From Collinsella aerofaciens (GTDB lineage: Bacteria; Actinomycetota; Coriobacteriia; Coriobacteriales; Coriobacteriaceae), in the NCBI RefSeq assembly GCF_901212495.1, contig NZ_CAAKNY010000068.1, positions 121,218 through 138,315 on the forward strand: a stretch of 17,098 bases of DNA. The letters are read 5' to 3'. The notes under the pieces are model-generated. The model had not been told where the DNA came from. It worked only from the letters and a program-made list of their open reading frames with translations, and did no database searches. Below, in pieces: positions 9,841 through 16,952 of this stretch. Each line of letters begins with the position of its first letter. The stretch's first letter is position 1. Both the position numbers and the translations under genes were made by a program.

Positions 9841-9849
9841 GACCGCGCG

Positions 9850-11097
9850 CTAGATCAGGTCCTCCGCATCATCGAAGGCGTCGGTGTCGTGGACACCACA
9901 GAAACGGGAGCCGGGACGGGCCTGGTTACGGCACTGGACGCCGTCCTCGGACACGTACTCGCAGCGACGGACGTCGTCGTCTTCCTCGTCACCGATCAGG
10001 TCGGCAGCGGGCTCCTCGTGAACCGGGACGTTCTTGAGAATGTCGGCGGCAAGGGTCTCGGACTTGATGTCGATGTGCCAGCCGGTCAGGCGAGCGGCGA
10101 GGCGGGCGTTCTGGCCCTCCTTGCCGATGGCGAGGGACAGCTGGTCGTCGGGCACGATGACGCCGGCGTAGGCCTTCTCCTCGTCGATGAGGACGCGGGT
10201 AACCTTGGCCGGCGACAGGGCGTTGGCGACATAGACGGCCGGGTCGGCATCCCACAGGATGACGTCGACGCGCTCGCCACGGAGCTCGCCCACGACGGCG
10301 CGAACACGGCTGCCCTTGGGGCCGACGCAGGCGCCCACGGGATCCAGGCGGTCGTCGAGCGAGTGGACGGCGACCTTGGAGCGCTGGCCGGGCTCGCGGG
10401 CGATCGACTTGATCTGGACGGTGCCCTCATAGATCTCGGGCACCTCCTGCTCAAACAGACGACGCATGAGCTCGGGGTGGGTGCGGGAGATGACGATCGG
10501 CGGACGGCTGTGCTCGCCGCGAACCGGCTGCAGGTTGGAGTTGGGGTCGCGGACGTCGATGATCACGGCCTTGATGTGCTGGTTATGCAGATAGCGCTCG
10601 CCCATCGGACGCTCGTTGCGCTCGTTCTCGTAACGGCGCTGGTCAAAATGCGGCAGCTCGGCCTCGACGCCATCACGGATCTTGACGATGGTGAAGTCGG
10701 GCGTGGACTGCAGTACGGTACCGCTGATGAGGTCACCGATGCGGCCGGAGAACTCCTCGTAGATCTGCTCGCGGGCGGAGTTGCGAACGATGGCGTTGAT
10801 CTCGGCCTTGGCGTGCTGGGCGGCGATGCGGCTCGTGTTCTTGGGGGTGACGTCGATCTCCTCGAACTCGGTGAAGTTGCCCTCCTCGTCCATGGAATCG
10901 TCGATCGGCTCCAGGCGGTAGACGTAAATCTTACCGGTGGTGCGGTCGATGGTGACCTTGGCGCCCCACTCAAGATGCAGGATCTCGGCATAGCTCTTGG
11001 CGAGCGACTGCTCCAGGCGGTCGATCAGATAGAGCTGGTCGATGTGCTTATCCTGGCAAAGCTCCATCAGGGCGGACATCATGTCGGATGCTGCCAT
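9850..11097 (-). CDS. nusA: Transcription elongation/termination factor NusA with a Cys3His C-terminal tail
   Basis: Binds RNA polymerase and nascent RNA to modulate pausing, termination and antitermination. The order is an N-terminal RNAP-binding domain (about 1-145), an S1 domain (about 120-195), then the typical [20 protein letters not shown] (204-222 region). KH1 carries [17 protein letters not shown] (252-268) and KH2 carries [19 protein letters not shown] (322-340). At 415 residues it lacks the C-terminal acidic repeats of enterobacterial NusA. After an acidic stretch (368-375) it ends in a tail with C379, C389, C400 and H403, a spacing that suggests a small zinc-binding knuckle, followed by an acidic end. 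The start ATG 11097 is 1 bp from the rimP stop, with AAGGAAGG upstream. Confidence 0.96.
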   Translation of the reverse strand: MAASDMMSALMELCQDKHIDQLYLIDRLEQSLAKSYAEILHLEWGAKVTIDRTTGKIYVYRLEPIDDSMDEEGNFTEFEEIDVTPKNTSRIAAQHAKAEINAIVRNSAREQIYEEFSGRIGDLISGTVLQSTPDFTIVKIRDGVEAELPHFDQRRYENERNERPMGERYLHNQHIKAVIIDVRDPNSNLQPVRGEHSRPPIVISRTHPELMRRLFEQEVPEIYEGTVQIKSIAREPGQRSKVAVHSLDDRLDPVGACVGPKGSRVRAVVGELRGERVDVILWDADPAVYVANALSPAKVTRVLIDEEKAYAGVIVPDDQLSLAIGKEGQNARLAARLTGWHIDIKSETLAADILKNVPVHEEPAADLIGDEEDDDVRRCEYVSEDGVQCRNQARPGSRFCGVHDTDAFDDAEDLI

Positions 11098-11098
11098 G

Positions 11099-11593
11099 TT
11101 ACTTTCCTTCCTTCGCGGGCTTGAAGTCGTAGGTGGGCTTCAACTTGCACTTTTTAACATCACAGAAATCGAGGGTGACGGACTCGCCGTCCTCGAGCTC
11201 GAGGGTCACGTCGGTCTCGGTCGCGGCGGCAATCTTGCCGGTATACTTGCGACGGCCCTCGGTGGCGGTGGAGGTAAGCTCGCAGTCCTCGCCCACAAAG
11301 CGGGCAAAGTCGCGCGGGCGGCGCAGCGGGCGCGCCATGCCCGGGCTCGACACCTCGAGCGTATAGCTCGAAGAGATGGGGTCGAGCTCCTCGATCACGT
11401 CGCCGACCCACTTGGTATTGGCCGTGACGTCGTTGAGCGACAGGCTCTGGCCCTCGGCACCCTCGATACGCACACGCACGCAGGGGGCCTTGGTGGCGCC
11501 CACGAGCTCCACGTCGACAATGTCGACATCGTGCTGGGGAGCGACGGCCTCGAGCGCGTCGATAATCGCCTGCTCGGTCTTGGTCTTGACCAT
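11099..11593 (-). CDS. rimP: Ribosome maturation factor RimP
   Basis: Assists 30S subunit assembly. The frame is open upstream to 11836, but the true start is ATG 11591-11593, with GGAGGT 6 nt ahead. The 81 upstream residues look like translated leader DNA and cross a promoter and a terminator hairpin. The 164-residue product contains the family motif YTLEVSSPGMARPLRRPRDF (77-96), after an acidic VDIVDVELVGA strand (23-33). A C-terminal SH3-like half ends in DVKKCKLKP (145-153). It is the first gene of the block that continues with nusA 1 bp later. Confidence 0.94.
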   Translation of the reverse strand: MVKTKTEQAIIDALEAVAPQHDVDIVDVELVGATKAPCVRVRIEGAEGQSLSLNDVTANTKWVGDVIEELDPISSSYTLEVSSPGMARPLRRPRDFARFVGEDCELTSTATEGRRKYTGKIAAATETDVTLELEDGESVTLDFCDVKKCKLKPTYDFKPAKEGK

Positions 11594-11599
11594 TGCGGC

Positions 11600-11605
11600 A
11601 CCTCC
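11600..11605 (-). promoter_or_regulatory. Strong ribosome binding site of rimP
   Basis: GGAGGT on the minus strand lies 6 nt before ATG 11591-11593 and only 8 nt beyond the T-run of the leader terminator. It fixes the rimP start and shows that the longer upstream frame is not the real gene. Confidence 0.8.
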
Positions 11606-11613
11606 ATCCATAC

Positions 11614-11646
11614 AAAAAAGAAGCGGGGCCGAAACCCCACTTCTTT
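11614..11646 (-). terminator. Intrinsic terminator / attenuator in the rimP leader
   Basis: Read on the rimP strand, a 12-bp stem (11635-11646 with 11617-11628, one G-U pair) has a 6-nt UUUCGG loop and ends in a run of six T residues (11614-11619). This is the textbook form of an intrinsic terminator. It lies between a good promoter (11672-11700) and the rimP ribosome binding site, so it would stop transcripts after about 50 nt unless bypassed. It could also be a second terminator for leuS read-through. Confidence 0.75.
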
Positions 11647-11671
11647 CAATTACAACTTCATTTGCAAGCAA

Positions 11672-11700
11672 ACTATACCAATACCTGCACAAACGTGCAA
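11672..11700 (-). promoter_or_regulatory. Promoter of the rimP-nusA-infB operon
   Basis: On the minus strand TTGCAC (11695-11700) is separated by exactly 17 bp from TATAGT (11672-11677), which is preceded by TGG to give an extended -10. The expected start of transcription is near 11665. The inverted repeat TGCAC-AAAC-GTGCA (11686-11699) covers the -35 edge and spacer, and TTTGC-AA-GCAAA (11661-11672) covers the start region. Both could be operator sites. Confidence 0.6.
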
Positions 11701-11786
11701 GCGATACGGAAATTCGCAGGTCAGCGTGCCCACAGCATCTCCACAAGAATAGAACAATTGACCGCGGGCACCCAGGAGGGCAAGTG

Positions 11787-11822
11787 AAAACGAGGGGCGA
11801 CCCGAGCGGAATCGCCCTTCGT
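11787..11822 (-). terminator. Terminator of leuS
   Basis: Thirty bp after the leuS stop, an 11-bp stem (11812-11822 with 11790-11800, one A-C mismatch) encloses an 11-nt loop and is followed by TTTT on the minus strand. It separates leuS from the rimP promoter. Confidence 0.65.
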
Positions 11823-11851
11823 CTTTCATGCGTCAACTATGCGCGCGGCAT

Positions 11852-14428
11852 CTACTTGACGACAAGGTTGACCAGCTTGCCGGGCACGCAGATGGCCTTG
11901 ACGACCGTCTTGCCCTCGAGCCACTTGGCAACGGCTTCCTCGGCGGCAGCCTGCATCTCCTCGTTGGAGGCATCGCGGGCCACGTCGATGCGGCCACGGA
12001 CCTTACCGAGCACCTGGACGACGATCTGCACGGTTTCCTCGATGGACTCGGCCAGGTCGAACTCGGGCCAGGCGGCGGTGTAGGCGTTGCCCTCGCAGCC
12101 GAGTGCCTCGTGCCACAGTTCGTCGGCCCAGAACGGGCAGATGGGCGCCAGGACGCTCACGATGTCCTTGGCCACGCCGTAGCACAGCGCCTTGTCGCGG
12201 TCGGCATCCTCGGTGGCGTTGAGGTAGGCGCTCGCCGCGTTGACGAGCTCCATGACGGCCGAGATGGCGGTGTTGAACTGGCCACGGTCGAAGTCCTCGG
12301 TGCACTTGGCGATGGTGCGGTGACGCTCGCGATAGAGCTTCATCGCAACCTCATCAAGGATGGTCTTGTCAAAGGCCACGCCGGCGTCACCCGACTGGAC
12401 GAGCTGCCACACGATACGCCAGGCGCGCTTGATAAAGCGGTTGGCGCCCTCGACGGCCTTGGGATCCCAGTCGAAGTCCTTCTCGGGCGGGGCGATAAAC
12501 AGGATCGCCAGACGCATGGTGTCGGCGCCGTAGGGCTCGATGACCGAGCTCGGGGGCACGACGTTGCCCTTGGACTTGGACATGGTGTCGCCGTTCTCGT
12601 CCTTGACCATGCCCTGGCACAGCAGGTTGGTAAAGGGCTCGTCCACGCTCAGCAGGCCCAGGTCGCGCAGCGCCTTGGTAAAGAAGCGGCTGTAGAGCAG
12701 GTGCAGAATGGCGTGCTCGATACCACCGATGTAGTTATCGACAGGCATCCAGCGGTCTGCCGCCTCGCGGGAGAAGGGCAGCTCGGTGTTGTGCGGGTCG
12801 GTATAGCGCAGGTAATACCAGCTGGAGCAGGTGAAGGTGTCCATGGTATCGGTCTCGCGCTTGGCCGGGCGGCCGCAGACCGGGCAGGTGGTCTCGTAGA
12901 AGTCCTTGCACTCGGCGAGGGTCTCGCCGGCGCCCAGATCCAGGTTCTCGGGCAGCGTCACCGGCAGCTGATCTTCGGGAACGGGCACAATGCCGCAGTG
13001 CTCGCAGTGGATGGCCGGGATGGGGTTACCCCAATAGCGCTGGCGGCTGATGAGCCAGTCGCGCAGGCGGAACTCGACCTTGCGACGACCACAGCCCATG
13101 GTCTCGAGGTCGGCCACGATGGCAGCCTCGCCCTCGGAGTGCTTACCGCCACGCATGCCGGTGTACTTGCCGGACTGGACGAGCGTACCCTCGGCAGCGT
13201 GGGCGCAATCCCAGTCGACGGTCTCGGCATGGAAGGTATCGATGGTCTCGCCGCTGGCCTCGACGGCAGCGCGATCTTCATCGTCAAGGATGATCGGGAC
13301 GATCGGCAGGTCGTACTTGCGGGCAAACTCAAAGTCGCGCTGGTCGCCGCAGGGGACGGCCATGACGGCGCCGGTGCCGTAGTCGGCAACGACATAATCG
13401 GCAACCCACACGGGGACCTTCTCGCCGTTGACGGGGTTCACCACATAGCGGCCGGTAAAGGCACCGTGCTTCTCGAGAGTGCCCTGGGCACGCTCGACGG
13501 CAGAGATGTGCTTGGAATCCTCGACGATCTTGGTGACGGCCTCCTCGTACTCCGTGCCCTCGACGAGCTCGTGCAGACGAGCGTACTCGGGAGCCAGGAC
13601 AAAGAAGGAGACGCCAAAGAGGGTATCGGCACGCGTGGTGAAGACGGTGATCTTGCCCTCGTCGCCCTCAATGGGCTCCCCATCCTTGTCGCACAGGGTA
13701 AAGTCGACCTCGGCGCCCTCGGAGCGACCGATCCAGTTGGCCTGCATCTGCTTGACGCGCTCGGGCCAGCCGGGAAGCTTCTCCAGGTCGTCGAGCAGCT
13801 CCTGGGAGTACTCGGTGATCTTGAAGTACCACTGCTCAAGGTCGCGCTTCTCGGGCTCGGTGCCGCAGCGCCAGCACTTGCCCTCGGTGACCTGCTCGTT
13901 GGCAAGAACAGTCTTGCAGGTAGGGCACCAGTTGACCGGGTTCTTCTTGCGGTAGACCAGGCCCTTTTCCCACATCTTCTCAAAGATCCACTGGCCCCAG
14001 CGGTAATAGTCGGGGCTGCAGGTCTTAACCATGCGATCCAGATCGTAGGAGAAGCCCATGCGCCTCATCGTGGCAAGCGCCTGATCCATGTTCTTATACG
14101 TCCAGGCGGCAGCCTGCGTGTTGTGCTTGATGGCGGCATTCTCGGCAGGCAGGCCAAAGGCATCGAAGCCGATGGGGTGCAGCACGTCGTAGCCGCGCAT
14201 GCGGGCCTGACGGGCCATGGCGTCGCCGATGGTGTAGTTGCGCGCATGGCCCATGTGAAGGTCGCCCGACGGATACGGGAACATCTCGAGCACGTACTTC
14301 TTGGGCTTACTATCGTCGGTGTCGACGGCAAAGAGGTCGGAGTCCTCCCAGGCCTTCATCCACTTGGACTCAATGGCCTGCGCGTCGTAGGCAGGGATCT
14401 CGTCCTTATGATCTGTGCAATCGCACAT
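11852..14428 (-). CDS. leuS: Leucyl-tRNA synthetase
   Basis: Charges tRNA-Leu with leucine and edits mischarged tRNA. The 858 residues hold the class I signature HMGH (58-61) and the TMSKSKG motif (615-621). Zinc-ribbon cysteines at C168/C171 and C185/C188 are present, as is the IHCEHCG segment. The CP1 editing domain has TTRADTLFG (264-272) and [13 protein letters not shown]. The latter keeps the conserved Asp362, but Cys-Gly stands where I recall Ala-His in E. coli. The ATG at 14428 has AAGGAG 7 nt upstream. leuS is flanked by hairpins on both sides and seems to be its own transcription unit with a structured leader. Confidence 0.97.
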   Translation of the reverse strand: MCDCTDHKDEIPAYDAQAIESKWMKAWEDSDLFAVDTDDSKPKKYVLEMFPYPSGDLHMGHARNYTIGDAMARQARMRGYDVLHPIGFDAFGLPAENAAIKHNTQAAAWTYKNMDQALATMRRMGFSYDLDRMVKTCSPDYYRWGQWIFEKMWEKGLVYRKKNPVNWCPTCKTVLANEQVTEGKCWRCGTEPEKRDLEQWYFKITEYSQELLDDLEKLPGWPERVKQMQANWIGRSEGAEVDFTLCDKDGEPIEGDEGKITVFTTRADTLFGVSFFVLAPEYARLHELVEGTEYEEAVTKIVEDSKHISAVERAQGTLEKHGAFTGRYVVNPVNGEKVPVWVADYVVADYGTGAVMAVPCGDQRDFEFARKYDLPIVPIILDDEDRAAVEASGETIDTFHAETVDWDCAHAAEGTLVQSGKYTGMRGGKHSEGEAAIVADLETMGCGRRKVEFRLRDWLISRQRYWGNPIPAIHCEHCGIVPVPEDQLPVTLPENLDLGAGETLAECKDFYETTCPVCGRPAKRETDTMDTFTCSSWYYLRYTDPHNTELPFSREAADRWMPVDNYIGGIEHAILHLLYSRFFTKALRDLGLLSVDEPFTNLLCQGMVKDENGDTMSKSKGNVVPPSSVIEPYGADTMRLAILFIAPPEKDFDWDPKAVEGANRFIKRAWRIVWQLVQSGDAGVAFDKTILDEVAMKLYRERHRTIAKCTEDFDRGQFNTAISAVMELVNAASAYLNATEDADRDKALCYGVAKDIVSVLAPICPFWADELWHEALGCEGNAYTAAWPEFDLAESIEETVQIVVQVLGKVRGRIDVARDASNEEMQAAAEEAVAKWLEGKTVVKAICVPGKLVNLVVK

Positions 14429-14451
14429 ATCAGCTCCTTTAATCTTGGCTG

Positions 14452-14570
14452 GGGTCGGTCGGTTTGGCTTTATACGCTACTGCGGACAGTCCTGCGCAAG
14501 ACGAAGAGCACATTAAGTGCTCTTCTTTGCGTGCGGAACTTGTAGCGAACAAAGCCAAACCGACCGACCC
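14452..14570. repeat. 119-bp palindromic element in the leuS leader (perfect 20-bp arms)
   Basis: The arms at 14452-14471 and 14551-14570 are perfect reverse complements over 20 bp (GGGTCGGTCGGTTTGGCTTT). Inside, CGCTAC (14475-14480 region) pairs with GTAGCG (14543-14547 region). A central 9-bp stem, GAAGAGCAC/GTGCTCTTC (14503-14511 and 14517-14525), closes a 5-nt loop. The whole segment can fold as one long hairpin ending 12 nt before the leuS Shine-Dalgarno sequence. There is no clear target duplication at the ends. It may be a MITE-like insertion or a leader RNA structure; the sequence alone does not decide. Confidence 0.7.
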
Positions 14571-14587
14571 TAAGGTTAACTTGACTG

Positions 14588-14596
14588 ATGATAGCA
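14588..14596 (-). promoter_or_regulatory. Possible extended -10 promoter for leuS
   Basis: The minus strand has TGC-TATCAT (5 of 6 matches in the -10, with the extended TG) just after the guaB terminator hairpin. No good -35 is seen. Transcription from it would give a leader of about 150 nt containing the whole 119-bp palindrome. Confidence 0.35.
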
Positions 14597-14604
14597 AATA
14601 CAAC

Positions 14605-14639
14605 AAGCGAGATGCCTGCGACTTGCATGCATCTCGCTT
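14605..14639 (-). terminator. Terminator of guaB
   Basis: An 11-bp perfect stem, AAGCGAGATGC/GCATCTCGCTT (14605-14615 and 14629-14639), has a 13-nt loop and is followed on the minus strand by the T-rich GTTGTATTTG. It begins 49 bp after the guaB stop. A smaller 6-bp hairpin, GGTTGA-TGC-TCAACC (14654-14668), lies between them. Confidence 0.6.
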
Positions 14640-14688
14640 TATCTAAATAACGTGGTTGATGCTCAACCTTTGATATGTAGCTCCAACC

Positions 14689-16200
14689 TTATCGATAGGA
14701 AACGCTCTGCTGGGAGTCTTTCACGACCACATCGTGGGCGCCGCCTTCGACGATGGAGGTGGAGCTGACCAGCGTTAGGCGTGCCTTTTCCTGGAGCTCG
14801 GGAATCGAGAGGGCACCGCAGTTGCACATCGTAGACTTAACCTTGTAAAGCGTGCCGCCCACGCCGTCCTTGAGGGAGCCGGCGTACGGGACGTAGGAAT
14901 CGACGCCCTCGACGAAGCTGAGCTTCGCGGCGCCGCCCAGGTCATAGCGCTGCCAGTTGCGGGCACGCGCGGAACCCTCGCCCCAGTACTCCTTCATGTA
15001 CTGGCCGTTGACGTTGACGCGCTCGGTCGGGCTCTCGTCAAAGCGGGCGAAGTAACGGCCCAGCATCATAAAGTCGGCACCCATGGCAAGGGCGAGCGTC
15101 ATGTGGTAATCGTAGACGATACCGCCGTCGGAGCACACGGGCACGTAGACGCCGGTCTCCTCGTAGTACTCGTCGCGAGCGCGGCAGACGTCGATCAGTG
15201 CGGTGGCCTGGCCACGGCCGATGCCCTTGGTCTCGCGGGTGATGCAGATGGAACCGCCGCCGATACCGACCTTGATGAAGTCGGCACCGCTGTCGGCCAG
15301 GAAGCGGAAGCCCTCGGCGTCGACGACGTTACCGGCGCCGACCTTGACGTCCTCGCCGTAGTTGGCGCGGATCCACTCGATGGTGCGCTTCTGCCACTCG
15401 CTGAAGCCCTCGGAAGAGTCGATGCACAGGACGTCGGCACCGGCCTCGATGAGCAGCGGCACGCGCTCGGCATAGTCGCGGGTGTTGATGCCGGCACCGA
15501 CCATGTAGCGCTTATCGCCATCGAGTAGCTCGTTGGGGTTGGTCTTGTGGCTGTCGTAGTCCTTGCGGAAGACGATACCCATGAGGTGATCGTTGTCGTC
15601 GACGATGGGCAGGGCGTTGAGCTTGTTGTCCCAGATGACGTCGTTGGCAACCTTGAGGCTAATGTTCTTGTCGCCCACGATGAGCTGCTCACGCGGGGTC
15701 ATAAACTCGGAGACCTTCTTCTGGTGGTCATCGCGGCTGGGGCGATAGTCACGGCTGGTGACGATACCCAGGAGCTTGCCCCTGGGAGTGCCGTCGTCGG
15801 TGACCGGCATAGTGGAGTGACCGGTCTTATCCTTGAGCTCGATGACCTGCTCCATGGTCATATCGCGGGTCAGCGTAGAATCGGACTGAACGAAGCCGGC
15901 CTTGTGATCCTTGACGGCCTTGACCATGGCGGCCTCGGACTCGGGGGTCTGGGAACCATAGATGAAGGACAGGCCACCCTCAGTAGCGAGCGCGACACCC
16001 ATGTCGACGCCCGAGACGGACTGCATGATGGCAGAAACCATGGGGATGTTCAGGGTGATTGCCGGCTTCTCACCGCGCTTGAAGCGGGTTAGCGGCGTCT
16101 TGAGAGAGACGTTGTTGGGGATGCACTGCGAGGACGAGTAACCAGGGACCAGCAGATACTCCGAAAACGTGTGGGACTCACCGGGAAAGAACGTAGCCAT
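14689..16200 (-). CDS. guaB: IMP dehydrogenase
   Basis: Oxidises IMP to XMP with NAD+, the committed step of GMP synthesis. The 503 residues show the TIM-barrel core ([17 protein letters not shown], 51-67) and a tandem CBS insert (about 105-217). The NAD-side [10 protein letters not shown] segment is at 261-270. The catalytic Cys319 is in the loop [20 protein letters not shown] (312-331). DGG is at 358-360 and a flap ends in RY (418-419). The active-site loop and the flap ([18 protein letters not shown]) differ from the common GPGSICTTR and YRGMGS forms. The protein therefore belongs to a divergent branch rather than being broken. The start ATG 16200 has AAAGGAG upstream. It is transcribed divergently from the ModE-like gene. 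Confidence 0.92.
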   Translation of the reverse strand: MATFFPGESHTFSEYLLVPGYSSSQCIPNNVSLKTPLTRFKRGEKPAITLNIPMVSAIMQSVSGVDMGVALATEGGLSFIYGSQTPESEAAMVKAVKDHKAGFVQSDSTLTRDMTMEQVIELKDKTGHSTMPVTDDGTPRGKLLGIVTSRDYRPSRDDHQKKVSEFMTPREQLIVGDKNISLKVANDVIWDNKLNALPIVDDNDHLMGIVFRKDYDSHKTNPNELLDGDKRYMVGAGINTRDYAERVPLLIEAGADVLCIDSSEGFSEWQKRTIEWIRANYGEDVKVGAGNVVDAEGFRFLADSGADFIKVGIGGGSICITRETKGIGRGQATALIDVCRARDEYYEETGVYVPVCSDGGIVYDYHMTLALAMGADFMMLGRYFARFDESPTERVNVNGQYMKEYWGEGSARARNWQRYDLGGAAKLSFVEGVDSYVPYAGSLKDGVGGTLYKVKSTMCNCGALSIPELQEKARLTLVSSTSIVEGGAHDVVVKDSQQSVSYR

Positions 16201-16218
16201 GTTTCTCCTTTTTCCATG

Positions 16219-16228
16219 CGACCGGTCG
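16219..16228. repeat. 10-bp palindrome in the guaB leader
   Basis: CGACCGGTCG is a perfect 10-bp palindrome 19-28 bp upstream of the guaB start and close to its ribosome binding site. It may be a protein site or chance in GC-rich DNA. Confidence 0.35.
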
Positions 16229-16250
16229 GCTGCAGGCCTCGTAGGACCCA

Positions 16251-16276
16251 GCCCAACCTTGGGCGCCCAATACTGG
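16251..16276. promoter_or_regulatory. Overlapping palindromes downstream of the guaB promoter (candidate operator)
   Basis: Three inverted repeats share half-sites: GCCCAA-CC-TTGGGC (16251-16264), TTGGGCGCCCAA (16259-16270, perfect 12 bp) and CCCA-ATAC-TGGG (16265-16276). They begin within a few bases of the expected guaB transcription start, so they could be an operator or form an RNA hairpin in the leader. No T-run follows on the guaB strand. Confidence 0.45.
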
Positions 16277-16279
16277 GAA

Positions 16280-16308
16280 AGTATCTTAACGTACTTTGAC
16301 TGCTACAA
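16280..16308 (-). promoter_or_regulatory. Candidate guaB promoter
   Basis: TTGTAG (16303-16308) and GATACT (16280-16285) on the minus strand are separated by 17 bp, a moderate match to the sigma-70 consensus. The -35 overlaps the -10 of the divergent promoter, so the two may compete. Confidence 0.4.
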
Positions 16309-16309
16309 T
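16301..16309 (+). promoter_or_regulatory. Candidate extended -10 promoter for the ModE-like gene
   Basis: TGC-TACAAT (extended -10, 5 of 6 matches) lies about 85 bp before the start of the plus-strand gene. No good -35 is seen at 17 bp. The element overlaps the -35 proposed for guaB. Confidence 0.4.
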
Positions 16310-16393
16310 GCATGATTTAAGAAGAGCACACGAGGGTTTGACGCAGGCTTTGCGTTTGCCCAGCAAACACTTTAGCGGGGAGACGTGAGGCAC

Positions 16394-16741
16394 ATGGAGT
16401 ACAAGACGACGGCGAAGCTCGTCATTCAAGCGTGCGACAAAGATCTGCCGGGCGTGTTCGGCCATGGTTGCGTTTTGTTGCTGCAAGGCATCGCCCGCGA
16501 GCACTCGCTGAACCGCGCCGCAAAGAGCATGGGCATGGCCTATTCCAAAGCGTGGCGTATTGTAAACGAGGCCGAAGGACAGCTGGGCTGCAAGCTCATC
16601 GAGCGCGACGGCGCCCGCGGATCGACGCTCACGCCGGCCGGCGAGCGCGCCATAGCGGCCTACGAGGAGCTGCAGGCAGAGATCAACAACGTCATCGCCA
16701 CAAAAGCCGACGCTCTTATCGCGAGCATCAACGCAAAGTAG
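16394..16741 (+). CDS. ModE N-terminal-like (LysR-type winged helix) transcriptional regulator, single domain
   Basis: A 115-residue DNA-binding protein. It has the pattern GHGCVLLLQGIAREHSLNRA, then AAKSMGMAYSKAWRIVNEAE as helix-turn-helix (about 37-62). A wing with LIERDGARGSTLTPAGE (about 68-84) and a C-terminal helix (about 85-112) follow. This is the ModE N-terminal domain type. The C-terminal molybdate-binding (MOP) domains of full ModE are absent, and no molybdate genes lie nearby, so molybdate sensing is not supported. I prefer ATG 16394. GTG 16385 in frame is an alternative, with GGGGAG 2 nt upstream; the spacing is poor for both. It is the only plus-strand gene and is divergent from guaB. 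Its target is unknown. Confidence 0.8.
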   Translation: MEYKTTAKLVIQACDKDLPGVFGHGCVLLLQGIAREHSLNRAAKSMGMAYSKAWRIVNEAEGQLGCKLIERDGARGSTLTPAGERAIAAYEELQAEINNVIATKADALIASINAK

Positions 16742-16788
16742 ACTATCTGGGCCGATCATTGGTCCGCCGCACTAACGAATTAAGACGC

Positions 16789-16952
16789 GCGCCATAAAAT
16801 GCGCCCATTTACTACGTTTAGTTGAACGCCCTCGACCACCCCGGATTTCGTGAAAACAAAACCGCTGGTAGACGGCTTGCCATTTTTCAAAGATGGCGGG
16901 TATGGTTGACCCCAAGGGGTTTAACGTAGTAGATAGGCCGTTTTCGTGGCAC
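16789..16952. repeat. Imperfect inverted repeat pair spanning about 164 bp
   Basis: The segment 16789-16820 and the reverse complement of 16921-16952 match at 23 of 32 positions without gaps. They share the core TACTACGTT and the pattern GCCA..AAA...GCC.AT.T. The intervening 100 bp are not symmetrical overall. The arrangement suggests two diverged copies of a short repeat in opposite orientation, or the ends of a small non-coding mobile element. Confidence 0.5.

Noticed and set aside
9759..9849. A hidden or decayed ylxR between nusA and infB
   Set aside because: Only 91 bp are available, containing two short hairpins and no CxxC-type coding remnant.
9811..11124. 437-codon plus-strand frame antisense to nusA (and similar frames at 2544-3761, 3823-5025 and 4917-6116)
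   Set aside because: Antisense shadows of well-supported genes, with repetitive composition and no recognisable domain.
11594..11836. 81-residue N-terminal extension of rimP
   Set aside because: It runs through two terminator hairpins and a promoter, is Cys/Arg-rich without family similarity, and the ATG at 11593 has a strong ribosome binding site.
14503..14525. Central 9-bp hairpin in the leuS leader as an intrinsic terminator
   Set aside because: The stem is followed by GTCTTGCG on the leuS strand and by TTTGCG on the other, so neither strand has a real U-tract.
11828..14545. 905-codon open frame on the plus strand, antisense to leuS
   Set aside because: A shadow of leuS caused by strong third-position G/C; low-complexity composition, no motifs, and it crosses the leuS start and leader.
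14429..14600. T-box riboswitch for leuS
   Set aside because: No conserved T-box sequence, no AGTA-type bulge and no terminator/antiterminator pair with a U-run; the leader is dominated by one long palindrome.
14464..14646. 60-codon plus-strand frame between guaB and leuS
   Set aside because: It lies across the palindrome and the guaB terminator, has no Shine-Dalgarno sequence and no domain.
16286..16759. 157-codon minus-strand frame antisense to the ModE-like gene
   Set aside because: A shadow of the regulator, which has a clear winged-helix pattern on the plus strand; the frame would also cover the divergent promoters.
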